Made by a program: the position numbers and the translations under genes. Of a stretch of 64,000 nt of DNA, positions 21,793 to 31,518 are shown one piece after another. The first letter of the stretch is position 1. Each line of letters begins with the position of its first letter. Source of the stretch: Symbiodinium kawagutii (lineage: Eukaryota; Sar; Dinophyceae; Suessiales; Symbiodiniaceae); assembly GCA_009767595.1 (NCBI GenBank), contig VSDK01022108.1:53104-117103 (forward strand). The letters are read 5' to 3'. The notes below the pieces were generated by a model. That model worked only from the letters and a program-made list of their open reading frames with translations. It was not told the DNA's origin and made no database searches.

Positions 21793-21936
21793 CATCCACC
21801 GCCATCAGGTGCATCACCGGCTTCTACGAGGGCCGCTATGTTGAGGTGCAGCTGCATCCACAGGATTTCTGGCAACACTGGCATATGGACATCGACCTCG
21901 GGAGCAGATTGCCTTGGATGAACAGCCAAGAGGCAG
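21793..21936 (+). CDS. exon-like segment, unknown
   Basis: Between a CTGCCCCCAG acceptor and an AGGCAG|GTGGCG donor. It reads ITGFYEGRYVEVQLHPQ and DFWQHWHMDIDLGSRLPW, a composition typical of a folded domain. The other two frames close or look poor. No family recognised. Confidence 0.35.
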
Positions 21937-21978
21937 GTGGCGGCCAGCGAAACGTAGCACCGGCCGAGCCAACTAGGA

Positions 21979-22008
21979 GCACGGCCCCCAGTTGGCCGTG
22001 CGTTTTTT
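21979..22008 (+). other. GC-rich stem-loop with T tract
   Basis: GCACGGCC pairs with GGCCGTGC across a 7-base loop (21979-22001) and is followed by six T. A second hairpin with the same arm, CACGGCC/GGCCGTG, also with a 7-base loop, is at 22769-22789. In a bacterium this would be read as a terminator; here its role is unknown. Confidence 0.6.
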
Positions 22009-22503
22009 CTTACATGTGCATACGTTTCGTCATGGGAAATGTGTTTCGGCCCCTATAATTGAAGGTCACACTCTCTTATGTGTTTTCAAGCCCCCGTTTA
22101 CAGGCAGAGTTACCAAATTCGCAGTTTCGTGCTAACGAAATCTCCATTTTAAGGGTTTGTGGGTTTACCCCAACTACTTGTCCAGGCATGTTTTCGCCGG
22201 CGTATTGCTTTACAGCAGCGACTCAAGCTCCTCTAAGAATCTGTGCAGGTCAGGGTTGACCAAACTCGCTCGCCAGCACCACATGTGGATATACTGAGTC
22301 ACACAAGGATGCAAACTGGAATGTCCACGGTCTTTCATTTTCAAAACCATGTGAGCTGGCAAGAAAGTCTTCAAGGCTTTCCACGATCGGTCCAAGGTTT
22401 GGGCACCGGCAATGTGGGAAACTTTGGGAAAACCTTTGTGCATTCCGAAGTGAAATTTTTCACTTGGTGAACAACAGAGTGCACGTCCAAGCCGCGAAGT
22501 TCA

Positions 22504-22711
22504 ACGTAGCATCAACGCAGCATCCACGTAGCATCCACGTAGCATCAACATGGCTGGCAAGTGCAAGCGAACGTTAACATGCCCCACCCCACCCCACCCC
22601 CACATGCCTCACGTAGCATCAACGCAGCATCCACGCAGCATCAACATCGCTGGCAAGTGCAAGCGAACGTTAACATGCCCCACCCCACCCCACCCCACCC
22701 CCACATGCCTC
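22504..22711. repeat. tandem duplication, about 105-bp unit
   Basis: Two copies of a unit that contains GTAGCATCAACGCAGCATCC, GGCTGGCAAGTGCAAGCGAA and a CCCCACCCCACCC run. The first copy has an extra 11-base GTAGCATCCAC sub-repeat and the second has one more CCCCA word. Apart from these length changes the copies are nearly identical. Confidence 0.9.
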
Positions 22712-22768
22712 ACGTAGCATCAATTGCATGAAGCAGATGAAAACAGCCTAAAACATCTAAAGCACCAC

Positions 22769-22789
22769 CACGGCCGTCTAAGGGCCGTG
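22769..22789. other. GC-rich stem-loop, second copy
   Basis: CACGGCC / 7-base loop / GGCCGTG. Same stem as the hairpin at 21979-22001 but a different loop and no T tract. Confidence 0.6.
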
Positions 22790-22955
22790 CTCCAACTACT
22801 TAGTCACTTAGTAGTGCTTCAGAATGATCAGAATGGTGATTAATGATGCCCAATGACCAACCAATCATGTTTCATGATCGCTTATGCGATGACAAGCAGG
22901 AAATCTGGCTCTGAACAGACAGCACTAGTTTTTCCAGATGATTTCCCAATCACAG

Positions 22956-23121
22956 TGAAAGCTGCTTGACCGTCAACTGTCCAGAGGTCACTTTCGGGAT
23001 TTGCATCCCCAAGGGCAAATGCAAAGACAATGCCCTGAAGTGGCTCCTCATCCCCCTGCTATGGCTCTACGTGCTCCGCGGGGGTCCTGTCTTCGTGAAC
23101 CACCAGGACTGCTATGGACCG
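22956..23121 (+). CDS. exon-like segment with possible membrane span
   Basis: After a CAATCACAG acceptor and before CCG|GTGTGA. It reads NCPEVTFGICIPKGKCK, then LKWLLIPLLWLYVLRGG, a likely membrane segment, then FVNHQDCYGP. Upstream of the acceptor the frame is closed by TGA, so the start is bounded. A following segment after CATCACAG at 23209 is open in more than one frame, so the next exon is unresolved. No family recognised. Confidence 0.38.
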
Positions 23122-23763
23122 GTGTGAAGCTGTTGTCGTTAAATTGGTGGCCTGCACCTGGTAGCTTGAGCATGTCCTGACGGCCCACCCATTTCCTGCA
23201 TCACAGGTCAGACTTTTGCCTCCTACAAAGAACGCCATTCCATCACCGGATCAGTCACCATTGGTTTCTCGGATAGACTTGTTCTCTACTAGCTCAATCG
23301 ATGCTTGCTGCAGCTCCCCGACAATCCCTGACATTTTCCTGGACCATAGAACTTCCAGCCGAGTGAAAGGATCTTTTGATACCAGACCTCGTGCAGTTTA
23401 ATGAAGCCTTTCCTTTTGGACCAGCACTGGGGGTTCCTTGTTGATTGCTCGAGGGGGGTTGTACTACCTGACTAGCAGAGGATGGCTTAATCTTAATATA
23501 GTTGTGACATGTTCCAACTGTTGTGATGTTGAGTCATGTATGACTCACACACCCAGCGATTTATGTGCCAAGATGGTTGCACATCACTAGCTAACCGCAA
23601 CCGCTCCATGTACAAACCTCGCTGGTTGAACCCTCCAGGAGGTCTACCAGCATGTCCAAGCCTTGGCTGCCAACCTGAGCTATCCTCCGGGCAACCCCCA
23701 GCTGCTGCAGGGCACATTGCATAAGGCGAGGGGTCCCTGTTGAGCCACGGGGGTCTGTCGCAG

Positions 23764-24079
23764 GTTGACTCCCAGAAGCTTTCAGAACTTTGGTCAATGG
23801 ATTTCTCACGGCCTTGGCCCTTTGGAGCAAGGACAACAAGACTGGCACATACTGGTGCCGACCAATTACCATTAACCAGTATATAATCAATCATGATTAA
23901 TCAACCATTACTTGTGAACCATTGAGTAATGGCTGAGAAGAACGGTTGCTGTATCAATCGGTCCCACCTTGAACAGTCCCAGTCGTGGATCATGCCGAGG
24001 CTCAAGTCGATGAATGGGGACGGCTAAAGTACGAAGCCAGGCTGCTCGAACAATTGGAAGCCCCCTTCAATTATCCCAA
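23764..24079 (+). CDS. two phase-compatible exon segments, unknown
   Basis: 23764-23854 follows GTCGCAG and reads DSQKLSELWSMDFSRPWPFG, ending before GTGCCG with one base over. 23983-24079 follows GTCCCAG, completes that codon, and reads DHAEAQVDEWGRLKYEARLL and EQLEAPFNYP, ending before GTCGGA or at TAA 24096. A third segment, 24373-24458 after TTCATAG, reads EKLYDLARRELEEKVSPS in a frame that does not match the phase left by the second, so I leave it separate. Product unknown; helix-rich and charged. Confidence 0.33.
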
Positions 24080-24372
24080 GTCGGAAAACGACATTTAAAC
24101 TGATAATGCAATGACATGCAATTGCTATCACAATCATAGTTGCAATCAAACCCTTGGTTCTCGACCATGACTATAGCCATTTCCAGGGAAGATTGCCATT
24201 ATTTACCAACATAGTTTGACAGGAACTAACTAACCATGTGTCACCACCAGCCATAGCTCACCATGGGTCCAAGAGGATAAGTTCCTTAGCTGATTGGAAC
24301 CTGATCCCATAGCTCCCTCCGTGGCTTCCGTGGCTAAGCATGGCCATGGGTCCTTACTCAGCACCTTCATAG

Positions 24373-24458
24373 GAGAAACTCTACGACCTGGCTCGGCGAG
24401 AGTTGGAAGAAAAAGTTTCGCCCTCCACGAAGGTCACTTGGCATGGCCTACCACAACG
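24373..24458 (+). CDS. exon-like segment, charged helix
   Basis: Between CATAG and CG|GTGGAT. It reads EKLYDLARRELEEKV then STKVTWHGLPQ. It may belong to the gene before it or to the glycosyltransferase-like gene after it, but its end phase does not fit the next recognised exon at 25090. Confidence 0.3.
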
Positions 24459-25089
24459 GTGGATGTGGGGCTGGTTGTGGTGACAGCATCAAGCATCAGT
24501 CAGCCGTGAAGAAGCAGCTATCAGCCAGGCATTTATGCTTGTTGGTGAACAACATGAACAACCATGTAAAAGGATTAAGAAACCATATTTAGATTACAGT
24601 TCTTTGGGTCGCAGCATTACGTTCGTGAGACTTGTACAGCACTGCACATATATTATCAACACCAGTCTCCGTCATTTAGCTAGCAATATGAAGTTGCTTC
24701 GTCCGTGTCAATCAAATGCTGAAACCAGACCAAGTGGTCAATGTGGGTCAATAGATGCGAAGGCATTGCTAAACCAAGGAGTTGACATGTCAAATGCCAA
24801 GCGGGCGGCGTTCGCTACAATGAATATAAATTGCTAAGCAGCTAGATTTTGAAGTTTGCCGGCTAAACCTGATTTAAATTTGTGTGTTTGGTCATGTATG
24901 GTCAAGAAGTTTTTGTGTTAGCCAGATTTGCTATGATTTGCAGGTGAATGATGCATTTGCAAACTTGACAAACTCTAGAGATGTTTCGATATCTGTATGG
25001 TCTCAATGTTGTTGTCGTCGCAAGTCCTCACCGGGCAGAGTCCTCTACAAAAATGCCCAGTCAGCACAGCTGCTATCTCCCATTCTCAG

Positions 25090-28085
25090 GTCAGCGGCGT
25101 CGTTTGCATCGCTGGCACTTTACGCAGTTTCGGGGAACCCGAGGTCTACCAGAACCTGCGCAGAAACGTGACTTGTCTTAATGATCCCCTCAACGTTTAA
25201 CGATTGAAACAGCCCCAGGACCATCCAAAACCAATAAAAAGCTCAATTTTTTTCAGGGAATTGATCATTTTTTTCCGTTTTACTAGGGAAATCTCGTTGA
25301 TAGAAGCAACACGAAGCAACCCATCAACGCTGCTGCAGGGTTCCAGGGCTCGATGCGTCGCTGGTCGCCACTCAGGTCATCGATTCCCTGCGCTTCACCG
25401 CGCAGCGCGTGGTGCTCGTCACGGAGTTCGGCGTGCAGCACCCCAGTGATCCGCGGAAAAACCCTGCGACTCCTGGTGATGAGAGCTGTGAGGGTCGGGG
25501 TTGGTCAGTGTTGGCATAGGGGTTGGCATAGGGGTTAGTGGGGGCAGTGTGTATGGGGTAGGGTGTAATTATGTGGTTCGAAAAATTCTGGGGGGCCTGA
25601 TGGAGGCCTGAAGTACCACAGCAATACATGTTTGCTGATGCTGTTGGATTGGTTCAGATACGAAACTGGTTGGTTCATGTTGATTAGTGGATGGGATCGG
25701 GAACTCTGCCGCAAAATCATCTGAGATGTTGAGCTGTTCGAGTCTCGGATGAAGTTATGTTTCTGCTTGCAGCGCATTAAGTATGAGTATGAGATGAACA
25801 CAACAACCACATGATCGTGATGCACATTGATGATCATTGATAGCCAATAATTACCCGTATTCAGGATGTAACACAGGGGGTTGGTTATGACCAAACCACG
25901 GCAGTTGCATCAATGTATCCATTTCCAGGGAGCTGCCCATGAAGCATAAACCAGATAACCAGAAGCAACTGACTCGTTATCGGATGATGTTTGCTGTTCA
26001 TGGTTGACACATGGCTTCAATGGCTGCCAATGGTGAGTAAGTGTCAATTGCTATTGTATTTGTCGCTGATGAGCAGGAACAGAGAATGATGGTCAACGAC
26101 GACGCTGATTTGTGATTATTGAGTTCATGGTGTAGTGGTCACTAAAAGTCAACCAAGGTCAATTGTAGTCAATATTTACGGTGAACTGATTATCATGGTT
26201 GGAATGTGATGGTTATGATGAACATGGTTGTTCGACTGCTTGTAGTCACTTGATGGTCATGAGTCATCATATAGAAATGGTTTGAACAAATTTTTGTTCA
26301 TGGCCATTTATGCTGCTTATCCTGATTGATTCATGTCACTAGTAACCCTAGCATTTGCAATGTCATGCTGGTTATGTCCACTAGTGGTATGAAAATGTAT
26401 CACCCATACAATAACAGCTGGTTCTGTTCAAACATTAAATAATTGCAATTAGTTCCTTTTGCTTTAGTGAATTACATAGTACAGGCAGTCATATGACTAG
26501 TAAAACTATTGGCATAGCTATGATGTGCGGGTTATGCTGAAGTTATGCTGGTCATTTCATGCCACAGCTGTGATATACCATGCACCGAACGCGCTCAAGG
26601 AGAACTTGGACAGACATGGCTGCAGCTCTGGACGTCGTGGCTCCGGTGCCTGGGTTTCAGTAGTGGCTCATCGCAGTCCCAACCCACGCTGTCAATTTGC
26701 ACAGTTCCGTTTCGTAAACCGTGATGAACGGTTGATTTCACTAGCTGATTTCAATGGTTATCAATTGCTATCATCGCCATCACTACTGTCCTTTTTCCTT
26801 CTGAAGCTCATTTGGCTAGGCACTCCGTTTGCATACATCACTCCACTGGCAATTCAGGCAGTTGCCAAGTTGCTAAGGATGTGGTGCTGAATCTTCCTTT
26901 CCATGAGGAAGGACCGCAGAGATGACGAGCTGTCAGGTGCTTATAAATGGTGACCCACGGGAGAGGGACTAGCATGGGTGCGAAGTGGTTACCTGACAAA
27001 CCTGTCAGTGATTGCTTGGCACAGCCCTAAAGATCGTGCAGTGGTTCGCCTACCCCAGAGTTTCATCCGAACAGTACGGGGAGATGATCACCGGTGGCAC
27101 TGTTCAATTTGAGAGAGGCGTTCAAACAAGCACTGATGGTTCTGTGCAAAACAAAGCAACGCTTCGAAAGGCAGCAATAGCATGCAATGCGTCCCTTGAG
27201 CTAAAATTTTGACCGGATAGGCAGATGCTCCCTGTTTGCATTCCCGCAAGTTCTGAGTTCTGCAGTGGTCAATTGTTCTCCAGTAATCTCCAACAAAAAT
27301 ATGCCCCAAGAAATCACCAAACAAATCCATACAAATCCATCAAATGATGCCATTTTTGCATCAACGATGTCCCCTTGACCAACCCATGCTACTGCGCCAG
27401 CTCCCGGCTCCAGGACATCCACCGGGCCGGCGATGTCACGAGAAGTACCCCATGTCGTGCAACGTGCAGTGGCGGCGCCTGGAGCTATGCATGGAGCAGG
27501 TGGAGATCTTCGAGAGCCTTGGCTGCGGTGGCATGGCCCATGGTTGGGGAGCTCGGCAGTGGAGGCTTCGCTTCATGGCAGGTGGGGACTAGGTCAAGGT
27601 GGTGCTGATGATTGGTGTGATGGATCATGATGGGTGATTGATTCTGATGGCAACAGGCCAGTACGAAGCCAGTACCTACTTCGTGATATTAAGATGTATT
27701 AAGTGAAGCAACGCAGCTAGGATGGCTGGCCCCAATCCATTTGTATTAATTCTTGGTGATGTTTGGTGGGGTTTGCTCCTGTGTTGAAGTGCGTTCCCTC
27801 TTACACGTATGGTTGACACGTATTCTTTACCAGTTGCTGTTTCATGAGAATTTCTCATTGACTTGTTTTTCTCCTATATACCAGCTGATTTTTCCCCATG
27901 GTGCAGTTGTTGTTTCATGCCGTTTTTCTCATATATTACCTATACAACCTGATTTGGGAGTGAGTTCTGCCAACCATTTGACCTGGTCACATCTACTGTG
28001 TCCTCAAGGAAGTCGTTGCAGCGGCCGGTGGATTGGGTGCTGCGAGTTCGGCCGGACATGCTCTTCAGTGCCTGGACTGCTGAGA
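25090..28085 (+). CDS. glycosyltransferase-like gene, multi-exon (partial model)
   Basis: Four exon segments in order resemble, from memory, a large family of secretory-pathway proteins in dinoflagellates and haptophytes. 25090-25167 (after ATTCTCAG): VVCIAGTLRSFGEPEVYQN, the 'G-x-L-R-S-F-x-x-P-x-V' opening motif. 25339-25475 (after GCTGCAG, before GTGATG): VATQVIDSLRFTAQRVVLV. 27414 onward (after GGCTCCAG): CNVQWRRLELCMEQVEIFE, where the family has a Cys-x-x-x-V-x-x-x-E helix. 28022-28085 (after GTTGCAG): DWVLRVRPDMLFSAW, the 'DWV-x-R-x-RPD' motif. The second and third exons join in matching phase. The third could end at 27499 or, through a longer form, at 27558 with an acceptor at 28008; this is open. 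Start and C-terminus are not identified. Confidence 0.5.
25540..27340. other. long intron of the glycosyltransferase-like gene
   Basis: AT-rich, with many ATGGTTGA/TGATGGT words and no coherent exon. Open frames at 26525-26890 and 27012-27212 exist, but in each case two frames look equally protein-like, so neither is called. Confidence 0.45.
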
Positions 28086-28111
28086 TGAAGCTCACCGGAA
28101 ACGACCCACAT

Positions 28112-28273
28112 GGGTGTTTCTCGAAATTGGGAACTCAAAAAACGGGTGGTCTATCATTATATTATATATATTGAGTGATTTTTGGGGTTCCCTTATTAAG
28201 TTTTTTTAAACCAATCTTATTTTAAAGAGTAAATATTGGCTGATTTTTTGGGTCCCTATTTTGAGAAACACCC
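28112..28273. mobile_element. MITE-like inverted-repeat element, copy 1
   Basis: GGGTGTTTCTCGAAATTGGG at the left end is answered by CCCTATTTTGAGAAACACCC at the right, with the similarity running on into A- or T-rich arms (about 30 of 37 bases pair). The centre is AT-rich and non-coding. ACAT stands directly outside both ends and may be a 4-base target duplication. A shorter relative with the same ends is at 56868-56967. There is no transposase; it is a non-autonomous element by form. Confidence 0.75.
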
Positions 28274-28981
28274 ACATGTGGATGGTTTCTATGGTGTCCA
28301 TGATGGTGCCCCCAGCCATGCCAGGAATGCTTGTTTTCAATCGGGAAACCACTGCCACAGCTTGTCCTAGAGCCACCCAGCAAGGGAACAGCTTTCAGGG
28401 CTGCGAGTTGATCAGCACTGCTCCACTGTTCCGTTAGGGTTGGCTGAGCATGCAGGGATTGGTTTGGAGCCTTTGCTTCATGAGTCCTTGAACAGTGTCG
28501 TGGACTGGACATGCAGATTTGGCATGACTTGTAACTTACTTGAAACTTGAAACTGTATATTCTATATTGATTAGTCAAAGACATGCAGATTTGGCAGTTA
28601 ACTGTGGCCGGTGCCCTGGCTTTCGGAGTTCAACCGATCTTGATCTTGAGATGTCTTGGGTAAAATTTTGTGTAGTTTTCATGATTGAATATGATTGGCA
28701 CCCAGCGGAGACCAGATGAACAATGCAAGAACTTTGAATGCTGCATCTCAAGATATGTTTCCAGAGCTTCGTGCAGAGAGTGGTTTCTCAAGATGTGGCT
28801 CTGAGTCACGCACAATGTAACCCGAGCGTACCATCACTAACAATTGTATTGCCTGTTTTGATTGGTTGCGGTATTTCTTCTCCCTCACTATATTGACATA
28901 TATTGACCAACAAAAGCCATGTGGCGGCAAAATAATGAACCTGTAAATGAATGGCTTGGCTTTCCAGCACTGGCCAGTGAG

Positions 28982-29121
28982 GTGTCCCCATCGGAGACAT
29001 TCGCATCTTCGACCCCGAAAAACTGCACTTGCCCATGGGCAGCTGGACTGACGCTCACGATCCCTGGCTGCCTCATCCGCCCAGGGGGCCACTGCCTGCG
29101 TTGGGATCCTCCTACGAATGA
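28982..29121 (+). CDS. exon-like segment, unknown
   Basis: Bounded on the left by an in-frame TGA (28978) and a GTGAG acceptor, and ending in TGA at 29119. It reads VPIGDIRIFDPEKLHLPMG then WTDAHDPWLPHPPRG. It could be the last exon of the glycosyltransferase-like gene, but the recognised family motifs do not extend here. The same-strand alternative frame (TFASSTPKNCTCPWAAG) is also open, which lowers confidence. Confidence 0.3.
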
Positions 29122-29207
29122 TGTTAACCCCCCGTGATATGGGACGTTCTTCAGTTAGTTAGAGAAGCCCCGGGATTCATCCCAAAGACATCCAAAGACT
29201 ATTTCTG

Positions 29208-29561
29208 ATGGGTAACTTCATCCTAAAGACTATTTTTGATGGGAAACCCGCACAAACCCCAGCGACCACAAATGGTGTAAGTATGTGTAAGTGCAAACAA
29301 GGCGTGCCCACAGGCGTCCCCACTGTGACGGAGAGCGGGGACATAAAGCGCTCAGACGTGACTGTTTCTTTGCTGTTTGTCTTCTTCATTTTTTGTTTGG
29401 TCTAGACCTCTATAGTTATCAAGTTCATGTCCGCTGTTTGGACATTGGCAATTTGCTTCGGCGTTCTGCTCAATTTGGTGCCCCGGAACCTGCAAGGACA
29501 CATTCGCCATCATTCCCCGGAAATTTGCAGAAGTCTATTTCAGCACGTGGGGGAGCCATGA
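29208..29561 (+). CDS. ORF pair in one frame split by a single TAG
   Basis: ATG at 29208 opens 65 codons ending TAG at 29403-29405. The same frame then continues for 51 codons to TGA at 29559, with an internal ATG at 29427. The second part has a clear membrane segment (SAVWTLAICFGVLLNLVP) and the first ends in another (VSLLFVFFIFCLV). A 48-base pyrimidine-rich GTGACT...GGTCTAG intron in phase 0 would remove the stop and the first hydrophobic stretch. A broken gene is the alternative. Confidence 0.32.
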
Positions 29562-30222
29562 GAGGGCAGCAACTGGTGCAGATGGGGGGTTGTCAAATGA
29601 TTGTTGTAAATCACTGCAGTAGCGAACGGCGTTGTCAAAATGCGACGAAGGTTCGCGAAAGGTCAAGAAGAGCAAGGCAAAAGCGCTAATTATTTGAGAT
29701 TTTCAGATAGGGGATAGCAGTGTCACTGTTTTCAAGAAGACTCTCCTGTATACTTGTTGTGCTGTGTCACATGTCTGTGCGGAGATGTGAAAGGTGTAAG
29801 GTCCACGCCAGTTTCTCAAAAGATACGCCTGCTGTGCCAAGCAACTCATTCGCTGTCCACAACAGGCTGAAAGCATGCACTAACTTGTTTTTAGCGTAAT
29901 TTCTTCAACACGTTTTTGCGCAAATGGTGCTGCTCATTTTGCTTTTGCGTTGACGCCTTTTTTGCTGAGGATTTCATAGGATTTCAACATGCATCCTTCT
30001 ATGCATGAAAGCCAGCGGGTAACCATGATTCAAGACCTCGCCCGAAAACAGCGAAAGCCAGTAATGCAGCGCGGCGAAGAGTGATATTTACCCAAAGCAT
30101 ATCACAGCACATGTGCACATGTGGGTTCTACTTTGGCAAGCGTGTCTCTTTTTTAATCACCTCCTGTCTTGTGAGCACAGTCTGCACGCCAAGTGTCAAG
30201 CACAACGGCGCGTTCTGTTGCA

Positions 30223-31518
30223 ATGTCCGCCTTGGCTGCTGCCCGCATTGCACCTCGACCTTGGCACCGCGCACTACGTCCTTGCACATGGGTGAAGCGA
30301 TCCACCTCGTCAGCTGCGAAGCCTGGAGCAGATCCCTTTGACTGGGACAGCGATTTGCATTGGAGAGACATGCTTTTGCTGGAGAGTCGCTTGAGCGAGG
30401 AAGAGATGATGATCAAGGAGACCGCCAAACGCTTCGCAGAGTCTGAGCTGATGCCAAGAGTCTTGAAGGGTTTCAGGGAGGAGCACTTTGATCAAGGCAT
30501 TTTCAAAGCGATGGGAACAGCTGGCCTTTTGGGCTCGTTCATTCATGGATACGGATGTGCTGGTGCATCTGCGACTGCTTATGGCTTGATTGCACGTGAG
30601 GTTGAGAGGATCGACTCTGCCTATCGTTCAACTCTTTCAGTGCAGTCATCTTTGGTCATGCATCCAATCAACTTGTTTGGATCCGAGTTGCAGAAGGAGC
30701 GTTTCCTGCCGCGATTGGCGGCTGGAGATTTGATTGGTTGCTTTGGGCTCACTGAGCCAGACCACGGTTCAGACCCCAGCGGTATGAAGACTCGGGCTCG
30801 TGACAAGGGAGATCACTATGTACTTAGCGGAGCCAAAAATTGGATCACCAACTCCCCCATTGCAGATGTCTGTTTGGTCTGGGCAAAAACTGATACAGAT
30901 GAAAAGGTGCGCGGTTTTCTGGTTGAACGCGGCATGGAGGGCCTTTCCACTCCAAAGATTGAGGGAAAGTTCTCCTTGAGAGCCTCCCCCACTGGCATGA
31001 TTCAGCTTGATGAAGTCAAAGTGCCAAAAGAGAATGTGCTCCCCGGTGTGACGGGCATGCGCGGGCCTTTTGCTTGTCTCAATTCGGCTCGTTTGGGCAT
31101 TGCTTGGGGTGCATGGGGTGCTGCCGAGTTTTGCCTGGAGAGTGCGAGGCGGTACACTTTGGATCGTCATCAGTTCGGACGTCCTTTAGCTGCCAATCAA
31201 CTGCTTCAATTCAAAATGGCCAATGCGCTGACTGAGATCACAATTGGATTGAATGCAGTTCTTCAAGCTACGCGGATGAAAGAGTCGGGTGAGCTTCACT
31301 CCAATGTGATTTCCATGATGAAGCGCAACTCGTGCACCAAGGCTTTGGAAATTGCTCGTAGCTGTCGAGATATGCTGGGAGGAAATGGCATTGTGGACGA
31401 GTACCACATCATTCGCCATGTCTGCAACCTGGAGGCGGTCAATACCTACGAGGGCACCGCTGACATTCATGCGCTGGTTTTGGGCCGTGCGCTCACTGGA
31501 CTGCCGGCGTTCAAGTAG
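30223..31518 (+). CDS. GCDH: glutaryl-CoA dehydrogenase, mitochondrial
   Basis: 431 codons in a single exon. It oxidises and decarboxylates glutaryl-CoA to crotonyl-CoA with FAD, passing electrons to ETF, in lysine and tryptophan breakdown. The first ATG (30223) starts an Arg/Ala-rich, acid-free leader ([20 protein letters not shown]) fitting a mitochondrial presequence; an in-frame GTG 30 bases earlier is not needed. Acyl-CoA dehydrogenase features in order: [10 protein letters not shown], the [13 protein letters not shown] flavin-side loop, [11 protein letters not shown], the [16 protein letters not shown] segment, LGGNGI, and [19 protein letters not shown] with the catalytic Glu. The last stretch distinguishes GCDH from other family members. 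Length matches animal and bacterial GCDH. The lack of introns is in contrast to its neighbours and fits a retroposed origin, though no convincing spliced-leader relic precedes it. Confidence 0.97.
   Translation: MSALAAARIAPRPWHRALRPCTWVKRSTSSAAKPGADPFDWDSDLHWRDMLLLESRLSEEEMMIKETAKRFAESELMPRVLKGFREEHFDQGIFKAMGTAGLLGSFIHGYGCAGASATAYGLIAREVERIDSAYRSTLSVQSSLVMHPINLFGSELQKERFLPRLAAGDLIGCFGLTEPDHGSDPSGMKTRARDKGDHYVLSGAKNWITNSPIADVCLVWAKTDTDEKVRGFLVERGMEGLSTPKIEGKFSLRASPTGMIQLDEVKVPKENVLPGVTGMRGPFACLNSARLGIAWGAWGAAEFCLESARRYTLDRHQFGRPLAANQLLQFKMANALTEITIGLNAVLQATRMKESGELHSNVISMMKRNSCTKALEIARSCRDMLGGNGIVDEYHIIRHVCNLEAVNTYEGTADIHALVLGRALTGLPAFK

Noticed and set aside
27012-27212. 66-codon frame LGTALKIVQWFAYPR...
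   Set aside because: The next frame over the same bases (WHSPKDRAVVRLPQSF) looks equally like protein, so neither can be preferred by eye.
29276-29312. GTAAGT...CCCACAG as a 37-base intron
   Set aside because: Removing it shifts the frame into a stop, and the length is below any plausible spliceable size.
30135-30150. CTACTTTGGCAAG upstream of GCDH as a spliced-leader relic
   Set aside because: Needs a two-base deletion and more mismatches; too weak to call.
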